Origin: Phyllobacterium sp. T1293
Lineage (GTDB): Bacteria; Pseudomonadota; Alphaproteobacteria; Rhizobiales; Rhizobiaceae
Assembly (NCBI RefSeq): GCF_020731415.2
Contig: NZ_CP088273.1
Location: 1,245,001 to 1,309,000, forward strand
DNA: 64,000 nt
Direction of reading: 5' to 3'
Shown: one piece after another, positions 8,906 through 17,589 of the stretch
How positions within the stretch are numbered: the first letter of the stretch is position 1
Layout: each line of letters begins with the position of its first letter
Translations under genes and position numbers: made by a program
Notes under the pieces: generated by a model
The model's database searches: none
What the model saw: the letters and a program-made list of their open reading frames with translations, nothing else
Told to the model about the DNA's origin: nothing

Positions 8906-9883
8906 ATGGTAACGCTGCAAAGCGGTTTGCACGCTGAATACATTGAATCAGCGCTCTCGTCGGGCAATGCTGCTGCGCAATCAGCTTTGATTGCTTCCTG
9001 GCGGCGGTCGATGCGCCTCTATGGCCTCAATCCCATTGAAGGCCGCGGTCCAAATATTCTGACAGAGTATGAACTCAATCAGGCACGCGAGCGCATGGGC
9101 TCGTTGATACTCACCGCTCAAACCAGTCTGGACCGGCTTTATGCGGCTGTGGGCGGGGCAGGTTGCTGCATCCTGCTCGCGGACAAAGACAGCGTTCCGG
9201 TCGACCGGCGGGGCTATATTGGCGACGACGAAACCTTCTACCGAATGGGCCTTTGGACGGGCGCCGTATGGAGCGAGGAAACCGAGGGGACGAATGGTAT
9301 TGGCACTGCTATTGTTGAGCAACGCGCGCTAACTATTCATCGTGATCAGCATTTTCGCAGTAAAAACACGGCGTTATCATGCACTGTTGCACCAATTTTT
9401 GATCATCGCGGCCGTCTGGCAGCTGTCATCGACGTATCCTCGGCACGACACGATCTGACCGATGATTTCGTCAAGCTGATTTCCATTGCCGTGGCTGACG
9501 CTGCGCGGCGTGTAGAAGCGGAAAACTTCCGTCTTGCATTTCCCAAGGCACGCATTCTTCTGGCTCCTCCCGGTGATAATGTGATGAGCGAGCGGGCGCT
9601 GAACGCACTCATTGCTGTTGATGAGGATGATCTGGTGGTTGGCGCATCCCGATCCGCACGCCAAATGCTCGGTCTGACCGATGAGGTGCTGAGTGCGCCA
9701 TTGCCGGCAGCCGATCTTCTGGGGCAGCATCAACCAACGTCGCGTGATTTTGCCACCGCTGAACGCGGTGCTATTCAACGGGCTCTGGCGCGAAGCGGTG
9801 GCAATGTATCTGCTGCAGCCGCCGATATGGGTATCAGCCGCGCCACATTGCACCGCAAATTGAAGCGTCTTGGCCTTTCCTGA
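8906..9883 (+). CDS. GAF-domain Fis-type transcriptional regulator without AAA+ domain
   Basis: 325 residues. The N-terminal half is a GAF-like sensor (about 65-195, with VGGAGCCILLADKDSVPVDR and TEGTNGIGTAIVEQRALTIH). The C-terminus is a Fis-type helix-turn-helix: GAIQRALARSGGNVSAAAAD, then GISRATLHRKLKRLG. This is the layout of AcoR-like activators with the sigma-54-interacting AAA+ module missing, so it is unlikely to activate sigma-54 promoters. The GTNGIGTA motif is typical of the AcoR sensor. The ATG at 8906 follows GGAGGGGACC. A perfect dyad, TGTCGCA-N4-TGCGACA, lies 27 bases after the stop and is a candidate binding site. Confidence 0.88.
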   Translation: MVTLQSGLHAEYIESALSSGNAAAQSALIASWRRSMRLYGLNPIEGRGPNILTEYELNQARERMGSLILTAQTSLDRLYAAVGGAGCCILLADKDSVPVDRRGYIGDDETFYRMGLWTGAVWSEETEGTNGIGTAIVEQRALTIHRDQHFRSKNTALSCTVAPIFDHRGRLAAVIDVSSARHDLTDDFVKLISIAVADAARRVEAENFRLAFPKARILLAPPGDNVMSERALNALIAVDEDDLVVGASRSARQMLGLTDEVLSAPLPAADLLGQHQPTSRDFATAERGAIQRALARSGGNVSAAAADMGISRATLHRKLKRLGLS

Positions 9884-9910
9884 GCGATTTTGATTTTTTT
9901 TGCCATGGTT

Positions 9911-9928
9911 TGTCGCAAAACTGCGACA
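9911..9928. promoter_or_regulatory. Perfect dyad TGTCGCA-N4-TGCGACA
   Basis: A 7-bp perfect inverted repeat with a four-base spacer 27 bases past the stop of the GAF-Fis regulator. It has no T-run and is too short for a terminator, so an operator is more likely. The same half-site TGTCGCA recurs at 10693-10699, ahead of the sugar dehydrogenase, followed by a degenerate second half. Confidence 0.45.
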
Positions 9929-10282
9929 GTTGAAGCTCGCACCTGAGCAGACGGGGCTGACACACTGTAAATATTGGGTAACTCTGCCTGAAATGCCGCA
10001 GGAGTCGGTGTGAAATGGTGGAGATGAATTAACTGGGTGGATTTCAAACGCTGCCAGGCCCAATAGTCAGAAACGTCATGGCGCATTTCAGAACAGAAAT
10101 CCGATAGCCGTAATCGGCAATACGCACTGTTCGACGCCAAGTCCGGTTCAAACGGGCACCTGTGGAGCGTTGCTGGAGAGCAAGTTCTTCGATCTTTTGT
10201 CGATGAATCAGGCTGTTAACGGCCATCCTTGGAAATTGGAAAAATGAATTCCCAAAAGCGGGCTCCTGACCAGGGCTTGCTT

Positions 10283-10325
10283 CGTCGGTGGCGCTGACCT
10301 TCATCCAGCGCCACCGACGGCCTTT
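10283..10325 (+). terminator. Strong intrinsic terminator with no upstream gene
   Basis: CGTCGGTGGCGCTG (10283-10296) pairs perfectly with 10306-10319 around a nine-base loop and is followed by GCCTTTT on the plus strand. Fourteen perfect base pairs make this one of the best terminators in the window. The nearest plus-strand gene ends 400 bases upstream, so it may end a small RNA or a long 3' UTR. Confidence 0.75.
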
Positions 10326-10510
10326 TGGAATGGCATTCAGCCGTATTCTTCGCGGGGAACTGCGCAAGGTGTCATCTATCATCTGTAGAATGTGCATCAG
10401 TGCTGCGGAGCCGGTTGACGCAGCAATGCGAATAGATATAAAGGCCTCCGACCAGTTCGGATAGATGTGGCGGAATAACCGATCCGCCACGATGAATGTC
10501 TGTGCAGGAT

Positions 10511-10600
10511 GGAGGGGTGGCCGAGCGGTTTAAGGCACCGGTCTTGAAAACCGGCGTAGGTGAGAGCCTACCGTGGGTTCGAATCCCACCCCCTCCGCCA
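10511..10600 (+). tRNA. tRNA-Ser (anticodon TGA)
   Basis: A 90-base type II tRNA. The acceptor stem GGAGGGG (10511-10517) pairs with CCCCTCC, followed by discriminator G and an encoded CCA (10598-10600). The anticodon stem CCGGT/ACCGG encloses the loop CTTGAAA with anticodon TGA at 10545-10547. A long variable arm (GCGTAGGTGAGAGCCTACC region) and a T arm GTGGG-TTCGAAT-CCCAC are present. The long variable arm identifies it as serine-specific; it would read UCA and other UCN codons. Confidence 0.97.
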
Positions 10601-10753
10601 TTTTCCAAAGTAAGTTATAGATATCAAAGCCTGACGAGAATTTGAGCGAATAGTGTGGAACTATTCGCGCCGGTCTGCGTTTCGCCCGAACGTGTCGCAA
10701 ACTGACGCGATCATCGTGTCAGCCTCAGAAATTCTTCAACGGGGATATTCGCC

Positions 10754-12094
10754 ATGAAAAAGCTGACCTTAGGTATCCTGGGTTTGGTCATTCTTGCTTG
10801 CCTTGGGGCAGGTGGCGTCTACTTCTATTCGCAAGAGTCAGCAACAGTGCCTGTGAGCGAGGGATATGGACCCAATCCCACGTTGCCAGCACCCAACCCC
10901 CGACCAATTCCAACCGTCAATGTGGCACAGGCCACCAAATGGCCTGATGGTGTAACCCCCATTGTTGCTTCAGGGCTGAAGGTCAATGTTTATGCGAAGG
11001 ATTTGGCGCATCCGCGCTGGCTGCATGTCCTGCCGAACGGAGACATTCTTGTTGCGGAAACCAATGGTCCTGCAGAGGAGCAAACCGGTTTCAGTATTCG
11101 AGGCTGGGTGATGGGCGTTCTGATGAACCGGGCAGGCGCCAAAGCTGCCAATGCTAACCGGATTACGCTGCTGAGGGATGCGGACAAGGATGGTGTCGCC
11201 GAAATAAAAGAGCCGTTTATCGAAGGTCTGAACTCGCCTTTTGGCATGACGCTGGCCAATGGGAAACTTTACGTTGCCAACACCGACGGCATTGTCGCGT
11301 TTCCCTATAAGGATGGCGACGCCAAGATCACCACAGCTCCCGAGAAGATCGCTGACCTGCCGGGCGGTCCTATCAACCATCACTGGACAAAGGATGTTAT
11401 CGCAAGCCCGGATGGTAAGAAGCTTTTTGCGACCGTGGGCTCAAACAGCAATGTTGGAGAAAACGGTCTTGATGCCGAGAAGAACAGAGCAGCCGTTCTT
11501 GAGATCGATCTGGCAACAGGACAGGAGCGTGTGTTTGCATCAGGCCTTCGCAATCCCAACGGACTTTCGTGGAATCCAGATAGCGGCGAATTATGGGTTG
11601 CTGTGAATGAGCGTGATGAAATCGGCAGCGATCTCGTTCCGGATTATATGACATCGGTCAAGGACGGTGCGTTCTATGGATGGCCTTACAGCTATTACGG
11701 CCAGAATGTTGACGTGCGCGTCAAACCGCAAAATCCTGAGCTTGTGGCAAAGGCGATCAAGCCAGACTACGCGCTTGGACCGCATACAGCATCGCTCGGT
11801 CTTACATTCAACACTGGAACGCTTTTGGGGGCAGACTATAAAAATGGTGCATTCGTTGGCCAGCACGGATCATGGAATCGTAAACCGCGCAGCGGCTATA
11901 AAGTTATCTTCGTTCCCTTTGAAAACGGTAAGCCCAGTGGTCCGCCGAAGGATATACTGACGGGCTTCATCAATGATCAGGATAAAGCCCTTGGCCGTCC
12001 TGTGGGGGTTGCAATCGACAAATCAGGTGCGTTGCTGGTTGCTGATGATGTGGGCAATACGATTTGGCGTGTGACACCTGCGGGTGCCCAATGA
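10754..12094 (+). CDS. PQQ-type (sorbosone dehydrogenase-like) sugar dehydrogenase
   Basis: 446 residues. An N-terminal membrane anchor (about 5-25) and a Pro/Asn-rich linker lead into a six-bladed beta-propeller of the soluble glucose/sorbosone dehydrogenase type. Family segments are HPRWLHVLPNGDILVAETN, GLRNPNGLSWNPDSGELW, DYMTSVKDGAFYGWPYSYYG and FVGQHGSWNRKPRSGYKVIF. The catalytic-type His of the soluble dehydrogenases may be in INHHWTKDV. It would act in the periplasm, oxidising a sugar or aldose with PQQ; no PQQ biosynthesis gene is in the window. The ATG at 10754 follows GGGGATATTCGCC. A TGTCGCA half-site 55 bases upstream could link it to the GAF-Fis regulator. Confidence 0.85.
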   Translation: MKKLTLGILGLVILACLGAGGVYFYSQESATVPVSEGYGPNPTLPAPNPRPIPTVNVAQATKWPDGVTPIVASGLKVNVYAKDLAHPRWLHVLPNGDILVAETNGPAEEQTGFSIRGWVMGVLMNRAGAKAANANRITLLRDADKDGVAEIKEPFIEGLNSPFGMTLANGKLYVANTDGIVAFPYKDGDAKITTAPEKIADLPGGPINHHWTKDVIASPDGKKLFATVGSNSNVGENGLDAEKNRAAVLEIDLATGQERVFASGLRNPNGLSWNPDSGELWVAVNERDEIGSDLVPDYMTSVKDGAFYGWPYSYYGQNVDVRVKPQNPELVAKAIKPDYALGPHTASLGLTFNTGTLLGADYKNGAFVGQHGSWNRKPRSGYKVIFVPFENGKPSGPPKDILTGFINDQDKALGRPVGVAIDKSGALLVADDVGNTIWRVTPAGAQ

Positions 12095-12129
12095 CCCCGT
12101 TATAATCACATTGCTGAATGTTTTCACGG

Positions 12130-12156
12130 TTGGGAATGAAATACACATCTTCCCAA
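12130..12156. terminator. Weak hairpin between convergent genes
   Basis: TTGGGAA (12130-12136) and TTCCCAA (12150-12156) form a 7-bp inverted repeat between the dehydrogenase and the P-loop kinase. There is no clear T-run, so terminator function is only suggested by position. Confidence 0.3.
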
Positions 12157-12183
12157 TGAAGCCTTTGTCTGCGGTGTGTGCTG

Positions 12184-12711
12184 TCAGCGATTTCGGGATC
12201 TGCTTTCGATCTTGCTCAAGATGAGACTGACAGCTTCATCCAGACCGGTTGTGAAGGTATCAATGACCGTCGTATCTCTGTCCCATTTCTCGTAGAACCT
12301 CTCTGCGACTTCTTTCCATGTGGGCAGTATCATATCTTCGATGTCGGAGACTCTTGTTTCGACACGTCGCCTGTGTTCCTCGGCGTCCGAACACGTAACG
12401 TGAATTTCGAATGCTTCGACATTGGCTCGAGACGCCACGTTGCGCCATGCTTGGCGCGTTATCGTGATGGCATTAACGGAGTCAGCGATAACTGTTCCTC
12501 CGTTTCGCAAGTTTTCTTCTGCCAGAGCATAGGCAACGATATAGTCTGCCGGACCTACCTCATCCCTCAACATTTCGGATGAAATTAACGCCTGCGCGAT
12601 GGTGTCAACCCGCAAATGCATTGCCTTTAGACGGCGAGCAAGCTCGCGAGCGATTGTGGTCTTACCAGTTCCAGGCAAGCCACTCATAATAATAAGCATG
12701 ATGACCTTCAC
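12184..12711 (-). CDS. Small P-loop kinase-like ATPase (AAA_33 type)
   Basis: 175 residues; translation could also start at the internal Met five residues in (MLIIMSGLPG). The Walker A motif is SGLPGTGKTT. TVIADSV resembles the Walker B strand of small-molecule kinases, and CSDAEEHRRRVETRV fits the lid region. It resembles the unassigned P-loop kinases related to adenylylsulfate and gluconate kinases. The substrate is unknown. It is convergent with the sugar dehydrogenase and divergent from the DCC-family gene. A second, different P-loop kinase lies at 16592-17137. Confidence 0.8.
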   Translation of the reverse strand: MKVIMLIIMSGLPGTGKTTIARELARRLKAMHLRVDTIAQALISSEMLRDEVGPADYIVAYALAEENLRNGGTVIADSVNAITITRQAWRNVASRANVEAFEIHVTCSDAEEHRRRVETRVSDIEDMILPTWKEVAERFYEKWDRDTTVIDTFTTGLDEAVSLILSKIESRSRNR

Positions 12712-12824
12712 AGCTGTTGGTTGTCGCTTTTACAATTTTAGACGCAGGTCTATCCAGTGCAAAAGCATTGATTGGTGCTGGCGAGACCATTGCTATCGGA
12801 CGTTTCTTGACTATGTGATTGACT

Positions 12825-13277
12825 ATGGACGCGAAAAACCCCGGCACCACCCCATCCTCGGTCGAGCTTGAGGATATGATCTCAAAGGGCCCAATCATTG
12901 TGTTTGATGCGCTCTGTGTGATGTGCTCCGCCAATGCCCAGTTCGTCCTTCGTCATGATCATCAACATCGCTTTCGCCTCGCATCCATGCAGGAGCCTGT
13001 CGGGATGGGACTTTACCGGCTCAATGGTATTGATCCCGCTGACCCCGAAACAATGATCGTCGTCGAGCAGCGGGGCGTTTTCAGGAATTCGGATGCGGTT
13101 CTGGCAATTTATGCCGGTCTTGGATGGCCATGGCGGATTGCCGGTCTTCTTAAAGTTGTGCCGCGTTTTATCCGTGATCCAATTTACCGCTTCATTGCGC
13201 GCAACAGGAACTTTCTTTTCGGACGCCGTGAGACATGCTGGCTGCCGGAGGCTGCCGATCGGGATCGTCTGCTTTGA
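12825..13277 (+). CDS. DCC-family (DUF393) thiol-disulfide oxidoreductase-like protein
   Basis: 150 residues from the ATG at 12825. The family signature is IIVFDALCVMCSANAQFVLR, with the D-x-x-C-x-x-C motif that gives the DCC family its name. Downstream are the conserved GVFRNSDAVLAIYAGLGWPW and the basic C-terminal helices IRDPIYRFIARNRNFLFG. The protein is predicted to have a thioredoxin-like fold with a redox-active cysteine pair, in the cytoplasm. No partner is evident; it precedes the helicase by 128 bases. The family is well defined but its reaction is not established. Confidence 0.88.
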   Translation: MDAKNPGTTPSSVELEDMISKGPIIVFDALCVMCSANAQFVLRHDHQHRFRLASMQEPVGMGLYRLNGIDPADPETMIVVEQRGVFRNSDAVLAIYAGLGWPWRIAGLLKVVPRFIRDPIYRFIARNRNFLFGRRETCWLPEAADRDRLL

Positions 13278-13405
13278 TGGGCCGGTAAGTAAGCTGGCCA
13301 TTTCTGCAGGCGAAAATTGTGCGCTTTCCATCAGTAGGGCGTTGGTAGTACGTTCTCTCTCTGTTCCAAGCGATTCTTTTCCCGATTCGCGCGCTCGGAG
13401 AGTCT

Positions 13406-15466
13406 ATGGCTGCCTATCTCGAAAAACTGAATGATGCACAACGGCGCGCTGTTGAATATGGAGTTGGCACCGGGGGCAGTGCGGGACCATTGCTCATTAT
13501 CGCCGGTGCGGGTTCAGGCAAGACCAACACGCTTGCCCATCGCGTTGCTCATCTGATTGTCAACGGTACGGACCCCCGACGTATTCTTCTGATGACGTTT
13601 TCCCGGCGAGCGGCCGCTGAAATGGCGCGACGTGTGGAGCGCATCTGCAATCAGGTACTCGGTGCGAATGGCGCTGCCTATAGCAATGCCCTTGAATGGT
13701 CTGGCACGTTTCATGGGATAGGCGCGCGCCTTCTGCGCGAATATTGCGACCAGATATCACTCGACAGGAATTTCACCATCCACGACCGGGAGGACTCGGC
13801 AGATTTGATGAACCTCGTCCGCCATGAACTCGGCTTCTCCAAGATGGAGAACAGGTTTCCGACCAAGGGCACATGCCTTGCCATTTATTCGCGCGCAATC
13901 AATTCCGAACGCCCGCTTGAAGAGGTTCTGAAGGAACATTTTCCATGGTGCGCCGTGTGGGGCGCGCAATTGCGCCAATTGTTTGCGGGATATGTGGAAG
14001 CCAAGCAATCGCAGAACATTCTCGATTACGACGACCTGCTGCTTTACTGGTGCCAGACGGTAACGGACCCGCTTTTGGCTGAGGATATCGGGGCGCGGTT
14101 TGATCACGTTATGGTCGACGAGTATCAGGACACCAACCGGCTACAATCCTCGATCCTTTTGGCGCTGAAACCCATGGGTACGGGGCTGACTGTCGTCGGA
14201 GACGATGCGCAATCAATCTATTCTTTCAGGTCGGCAACTGTCCGCAACATTCTCGACTTTCCGGCCTCTTTTACGCCAGCGGCTGATGTCATCACGCTGG
14301 ACCGTAATTACCGTTCCACGCAGCCAATCCTCACCGCTGCCAATGCCGTTATCGATTTGGCATCCGAGCGTTTTACGAAGAACCTCTGGACGGAGCGGCA
14401 ATCTGCCGACAGACCGCAACTGGTTACCGTGCGTGATGAGAACGAACAGGCGCGCTATATCGTCGAACAGGTTCTCGACAGGCGAGAAAATGGCGCCTTG
14501 CTAAAACAGCAGGCCGTGCTTTTCCGCACATCAAGCCATAGTGGTGCGCTGGAAGTCGAGTTGACGCGGCGAAACATCCCGTTCGTCAAATTTGGTGGCC
14601 TGAAGTTTCTCGACAGTAGCCATGTCAAGGATTTGCTGGCAACTTTGCGTTTCATCCAGAACCCCCGCGACCGTGTAGCGGGTTTTCGCCTTATGCAGCT
14701 TTTGCCGGGTGTCGGCCCGGCGTCGGCTCAAAATGTCCTCGACAAGATGGCCCTGCATGCAGACCCGGTTACTGCGTTGTCCGAGATTCCCGCACCGCCG
14801 CGGGCAGGCGAAGACTGGGCGACATTTGTTGAAATGCTTCAAGGCGTACATGCCCGCAAGAGCGAGTGGCCCGGCGATCTGGAGCACATTCGCACCTGGT
14901 ATGAGCCGCATCTGGAGCGGCTTCACGATGATGCATCCACGCGGCAGGCTGATCTTCTGCAGCTTCAGCAAATCGCGAGCTGCTATCCATCGCGTGAACG
15001 TTTTCTGACCGAGCTTACCCTTGATCCACCCGATGCAACGAGCGACCAGTCTGGCGTTCCTCTGCTCGATGAAGATTATCTGATCCTCTCCACAATCCAC
15101 TCCGCCAAGGGACAGGAATGGAAGTCTGTCTATGTATTGAATGTTGTCGATGGCTGTATGCCATCGGATCTTGGGGTAGGGTCAAAACCTGAAATTGAGG
15201 AGGAAAGGCGGCTGCTCTATGTCGCCATGACCCGGGCAAAGGATGATTTGCATCTGGTCGTTCCGCAACGCTTTTTCACGTATGGCCAGAACGCGCAAGG
15301 TGATAGGCATGTCTATGCTTCGCGCACGCGGTTCGTCCCGGCAACGCTTCTGCAATATTTCGAATGCACCACTTGGCCGAAAGTTCGGCAGGAATCTCCA
15401 AGACAGGCGGAAGCACGCAATGTCCGTGTAGACATCGCTGCGCGAATGAGAGGTATGTGGGGATAG
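13406..15466 (+). CDS. UvrD/Rep-family superfamily 1 DNA helicase
   Basis: 686 residues with the superfamily 1 helicase motifs in order. Motif I is AGAGSGKT (33-40); Ia, LLMTFSRRAAAEM; II, MVDEYQDTN; III, GDDAQSIYSFRSA; IV, LDRNYRSTQ; V, LSTIHSAKGQEWKSVYVLN; and VI, EERRLLYVAMTRAKDDLHLV. These are the ATP-binding and 3'-5' translocation motifs of UvrD, Rep and PcrA. It is shorter than typical UvrD (about 720 or more), and this is likely a secondary UvrD-like helicase rather than the main repair enzyme. It is probably monocistronic and is convergent with the Bug-type gene. Confidence 0.92.
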   Translation: MAAYLEKLNDAQRRAVEYGVGTGGSAGPLLIIAGAGSGKTNTLAHRVAHLIVNGTDPRRILLMTFSRRAAAEMARRVERICNQVLGANGAAYSNALEWSGTFHGIGARLLREYCDQISLDRNFTIHDREDSADLMNLVRHELGFSKMENRFPTKGTCLAIYSRAINSERPLEEVLKEHFPWCAVWGAQLRQLFAGYVEAKQSQNILDYDDLLLYWCQTVTDPLLAEDIGARFDHVMVDEYQDTNRLQSSILLALKPMGTGLTVVGDDAQSIYSFRSATVRNILDFPASFTPAADVITLDRNYRSTQPILTAANAVIDLASERFTKNLWTERQSADRPQLVTVRDENEQARYIVEQVLDRRENGALLKQQAVLFRTSSHSGALEVELTRRNIPFVKFGGLKFLDSSHVKDLLATLRFIQNPRDRVAGFRLMQLLPGVGPASAQNVLDKMALHADPVTALSEIPAPPRAGEDWATFVEMLQGVHARKSEWPGDLEHIRTWYEPHLERLHDDASTRQADLLQLQQIASCYPSRERFLTELTLDPPDATSDQSGVPLLDEDYLILSTIHSAKGQEWKSVYVLNVVDGCMPSDLGVGSKPEIEEERRLLYVAMTRAKDDLHLVVPQRFFTYGQNAQGDRHVYASRTRFVPATLLQYFECTTWPKVRQESPRQAEARNVRVDIAARMRGMWG

Positions 15467-15486
15467 TCTTTAGGATTGACGGAAGA

Positions 15487-15506
15487 CGGGCGCCAATCTG
15501 CGCCCG
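15487..15506. terminator. GC-rich hairpin between convergent genes
   Basis: CGGGCGC (15487-15493) and GCGCCCG (15500-15506) form a 7-bp stem with a six-base loop between the helicase gene and the minus-strand Bug-type gene. No T-run follows, so confidence is moderate. Confidence 0.45.
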
Positions 15507-15524
15507 CCTGATGTATCGTCCGGA

Positions 15525-16514
15525 TTAATCCATTTGGACGTTGGCGTCTTTGACGACTGGTGTCCACTTGGCGATTTCCGCCTTCACATGCGCAGCGAGT
15601 TCTTCAGGCGTAGAGCCGACGATGGTGGCGCTGAATTCTTTCATGCGTTCGATTACCGCGGGATCTTTCATCGCCTTGTTAGCAGCTTCGTTCAGCTTGG
15701 CGATAACTTCCGGCGATGTACCTGCCGGCGCGAACAGCGCATTCCAGGTATAGGTTTCATAACCGGGGATCGTTTCGCCTATTGTGGGCACATCGGGGAA
15801 GGATGCGGCCCTTTCCTTGGTGGTTACGCCAAGCGCCCGTAACGTGCCGCCCTTCATATGTGATGATGATGAGGGGAGGTTGTCGAACATGATCGGCACC
15901 TGATTGCCAATGACATCATTGAGCGCAGGGCCCGCGCCCTTGTACGGAATGTGCTGCATCGAGACGCCAGCCATCTTCTTGAACAACTCGCCGGATAGAT
16001 GCAGTGGTGTGCCATTGCCCGAAGATGCATAGCTATACTTTTCCGGATTGGCCTTCAGCAGATCGACCAGCTCCTTGACATTCTTTGCCGGCAGGTCCGG
16101 ATTGACCACGAGAACATTGGGAACGATCACGAGCAATGAAATCGGCGCGAAATCCTTTTCGGCATCGTATGGTTTTGATTTCAGGATGAGCGGGTTAAGT
16201 GCGTGCGTTGCCACCGTGCCCATGAGGATCGTGTAGCCATCAGGATCGGCCCGCACCACATTCCCTGCACCAAGGCTGCCACCCCCGCCGCCAATATTCT
16301 GGACGATCACCTGCTGGCCAAGCAGATCAGACATCTTGTTGGCGATCACACGCGCCACAACGTCGGTTGATCCACCGGCGGCAAAAGGCACGACCATCGT
16401 CACAACGCGGTCCGGAAAAGTCTGGGCTTGTGCCAGCCCGCCAAAAGTTACTGCTGATAGAATTGAAAGGCCAAGGGCGAGACTAGCGCGCCGGGTGATC
16501 CCAGATAGTGACAT
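15525..16514 (-). CDS. Tripartite tricarboxylate transporter substrate-binding protein (Bug/TctC family)
   Basis: 329 residues. A signal peptide with a twin-arginine-like start (SGITRRASLALGLSILSAVT...) is cleaved near AQAQTFPDR. The mature protein has the Bug-family features: VTMVVPFAAGGSTDVVARV, the GGGGGSLGA loop, PDGYTILMGTVATHALNPL, SYASSGNGTPLHLSGELFK and VPTIGETIPGYETYTW. It would bind a small carboxylate in the periplasm. No tctA/tctB membrane genes are adjacent, so it is an orphan binding protein, a common situation in this family. Confidence 0.93.
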   Translation of the reverse strand: MSLSGITRRASLALGLSILSAVTFGGLAQAQTFPDRVVTMVVPFAAGGSTDVVARVIANKMSDLLGQQVIVQNIGGGGGSLGAGNVVRADPDGYTILMGTVATHALNPLILKSKPYDAEKDFAPISLLVIVPNVLVVNPDLPAKNVKELVDLLKANPEKYSYASSGNGTPLHLSGELFKKMAGVSMQHIPYKGAGPALNDVIGNQVPIMFDNLPSSSSHMKGGTLRALGVTTKERAASFPDVPTIGETIPGYETYTWNALFAPAGTSPEVIAKLNEAANKAMKDPAVIERMKEFSATIVGSTPEELAAHVKAEIAKWTPVVKDANVQMD

Positions 16515-16591
16515 TCATTTTCCTCCCGATGTCGTTTTATGTTCCGCCAACATTAAAGCATGCGATGGCGAAGGACGGAAGCGGGAGGCAT

Positions 16592-17137
16592 TTAATCAAG
16601 AGGGTTCAGGTGGTGCGTACCGTCAGCCAATATGGTCTGAACAGCTTCAAGGGTTTCCTCCCGGCTTTGTCCCGCCGTTTCAATGACATGGCGCTCAAGT
16701 TCATCAAGTGCGGAAAATTGCCGGTGCAACTCGCTGATAGGACCCGGATCGGTGAGCGTATTGCCGCCACGATGCTGGCACCTTGCAATGGCCTCACTGA
16801 GTATGGGCCGCAATATGATGTAATGGAGTGGCAGAGAAAGAGAGCGGAAAGGATCGAGAAACCAGGGACCAATAATGCCATCCACCACGACAAAAAAGTT
16901 ACCCTTGGCATATCGTTCTGCGGCACCAGCCAGAACATCAATGACAGTCTTGTTCTGTGCATGAGCTTCCGGCAGGTAGGGCTGGATAAGGCCATTCCTG
17001 ATATAATGCCAAAAATCGTCTGAATGCAGATGCACCGCGGGAGCCCCTGAATTCGCAACCAGAGATGCAGCAGTCGTGCTTTTTCCAGAGCCCGGAGGAC
17101 CGGTTAGAATCAGGATATGGCCGGATAAATCGATCAT
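16592..17137 (-). CDS. P-loop kinase-like protein
   Basis: 181 residues. The Walker A motif is LTGPPGSGKST near the start; HLHSDDFWHYIRNGLIQPY resembles the substrate/lid segment of shikimate- or nucleoside-kinase-like proteins; and FFVVVDGIIGPWFLDPF is a Walker B-like strand. A conserved basic segment (IARCQHRGG) may be the lid. The substrate is unknown. It lies just upstream of the Bug-type gene on the same strand (77-base gap) but functional linkage is doubtful. Similar lone kinases are frequent in rhizobial genomes. Confidence 0.82.
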   Translation of the reverse strand: MIDLSGHILILTGPPGSGKSTTAASLVANSGAPAVHLHSDDFWHYIRNGLIQPYLPEAHAQNKTVIDVLAGAAERYAKGNFFVVVDGIIGPWFLDPFRSLSLPLHYIILRPILSEAIARCQHRGGNTLTDPGPISELHRQFSALDELERHVIETAGQSREETLEAVQTILADGTHHLNPLD

Positions 17138-17309
17138 GGGATGCCTATAAACGTTCTACGGTGGCGTTTCCAGATTGGTTCTTGCCTCCGATTGGAACTT
17201 TCTTCGCTGGCCGGGGTTCAAGAAAGCTGGCGAAACCCCGTTGGCAGGGCTCGGTCGACAAGAAGTGTGCAGCTTCCGATTGGCCGGGCCCACCCAAAAG
17301 GGCAGTGCA

Positions 17310-17450
17310 ATGATCGACGATTTTGACGAAGATGATGAAGATGCCTGGCCGACGCACAACTCGTATGGCTGGTATCTGATTATATTTGTGTCCGGCGTAG
17401 TCGTGGCCGCGGTCGTCACTTATTTGCTGACATCCACCATTTCGATTTGA
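17310..17450 (+). CDS. Small single-span membrane protein (46 aa)
   Basis: The ATG at 17310 gives a 46-residue protein with an acidic N-terminus (MIDDFDEDDEDAWPTHNSYG) and one strong membrane segment (WYLIIFVSGVVVAAVVTYLL). AAAGGG lies about eight bases upstream. The acidic-tail-plus-anchor layout is coherent and the hydrophobic stretch is unlikely in a random frame, so it is probably real. The function is unknown. Confidence 0.6.
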   Translation: MIDDFDEDDEDAWPTHNSYGWYLIIFVSGVVVAAVVTYLLTSTISI

Positions 17451-17589
17451 TCATAATCCCATCGTGTTCGAATGATGTTTAATAGTTTGTCGTCCCGCGA
17501 TTTACCGCTGGCTGTAATGGTCGAATTGTTTTACGCACGCCGTTTATAAAGCTCGTGCCGATATCGCACCAACTACTCCGCAGAGAAAC

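Larger units (their letters stand above)
9884..10510. other. Gene-poor stretch with a dyad and an orphan terminator
   Basis: About 630 bases between the GAF-Fis gene and tRNA-Ser with no convincing coding region. Open frames on the minus strand lack a ribosome site and overlap hairpins. It contains the TGTCGCA dyad at 9911-9928 and a strong plus-strand terminator at 10283-10325, which has no protein gene within 400 bases upstream. A non-coding RNA gene could lie between about 9930 and 10325; no promoter could be fixed with confidence. Confidence 0.5.

Noticed and set aside
10044..10490. Minus-strand open frame of 148 codons in the gene-poor stretch
   Set aside because: No recognisable domain or ribosome site, and it runs across a strong plus-strand terminator hairpin; composition is basic and unstructured.
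10372..10608. Minus-strand open frame of 78 codons over tRNA-Ser
   Set aside because: It is the antisense of the tRNA-Ser gene, a well-known spurious translation, and has no ribosome site.
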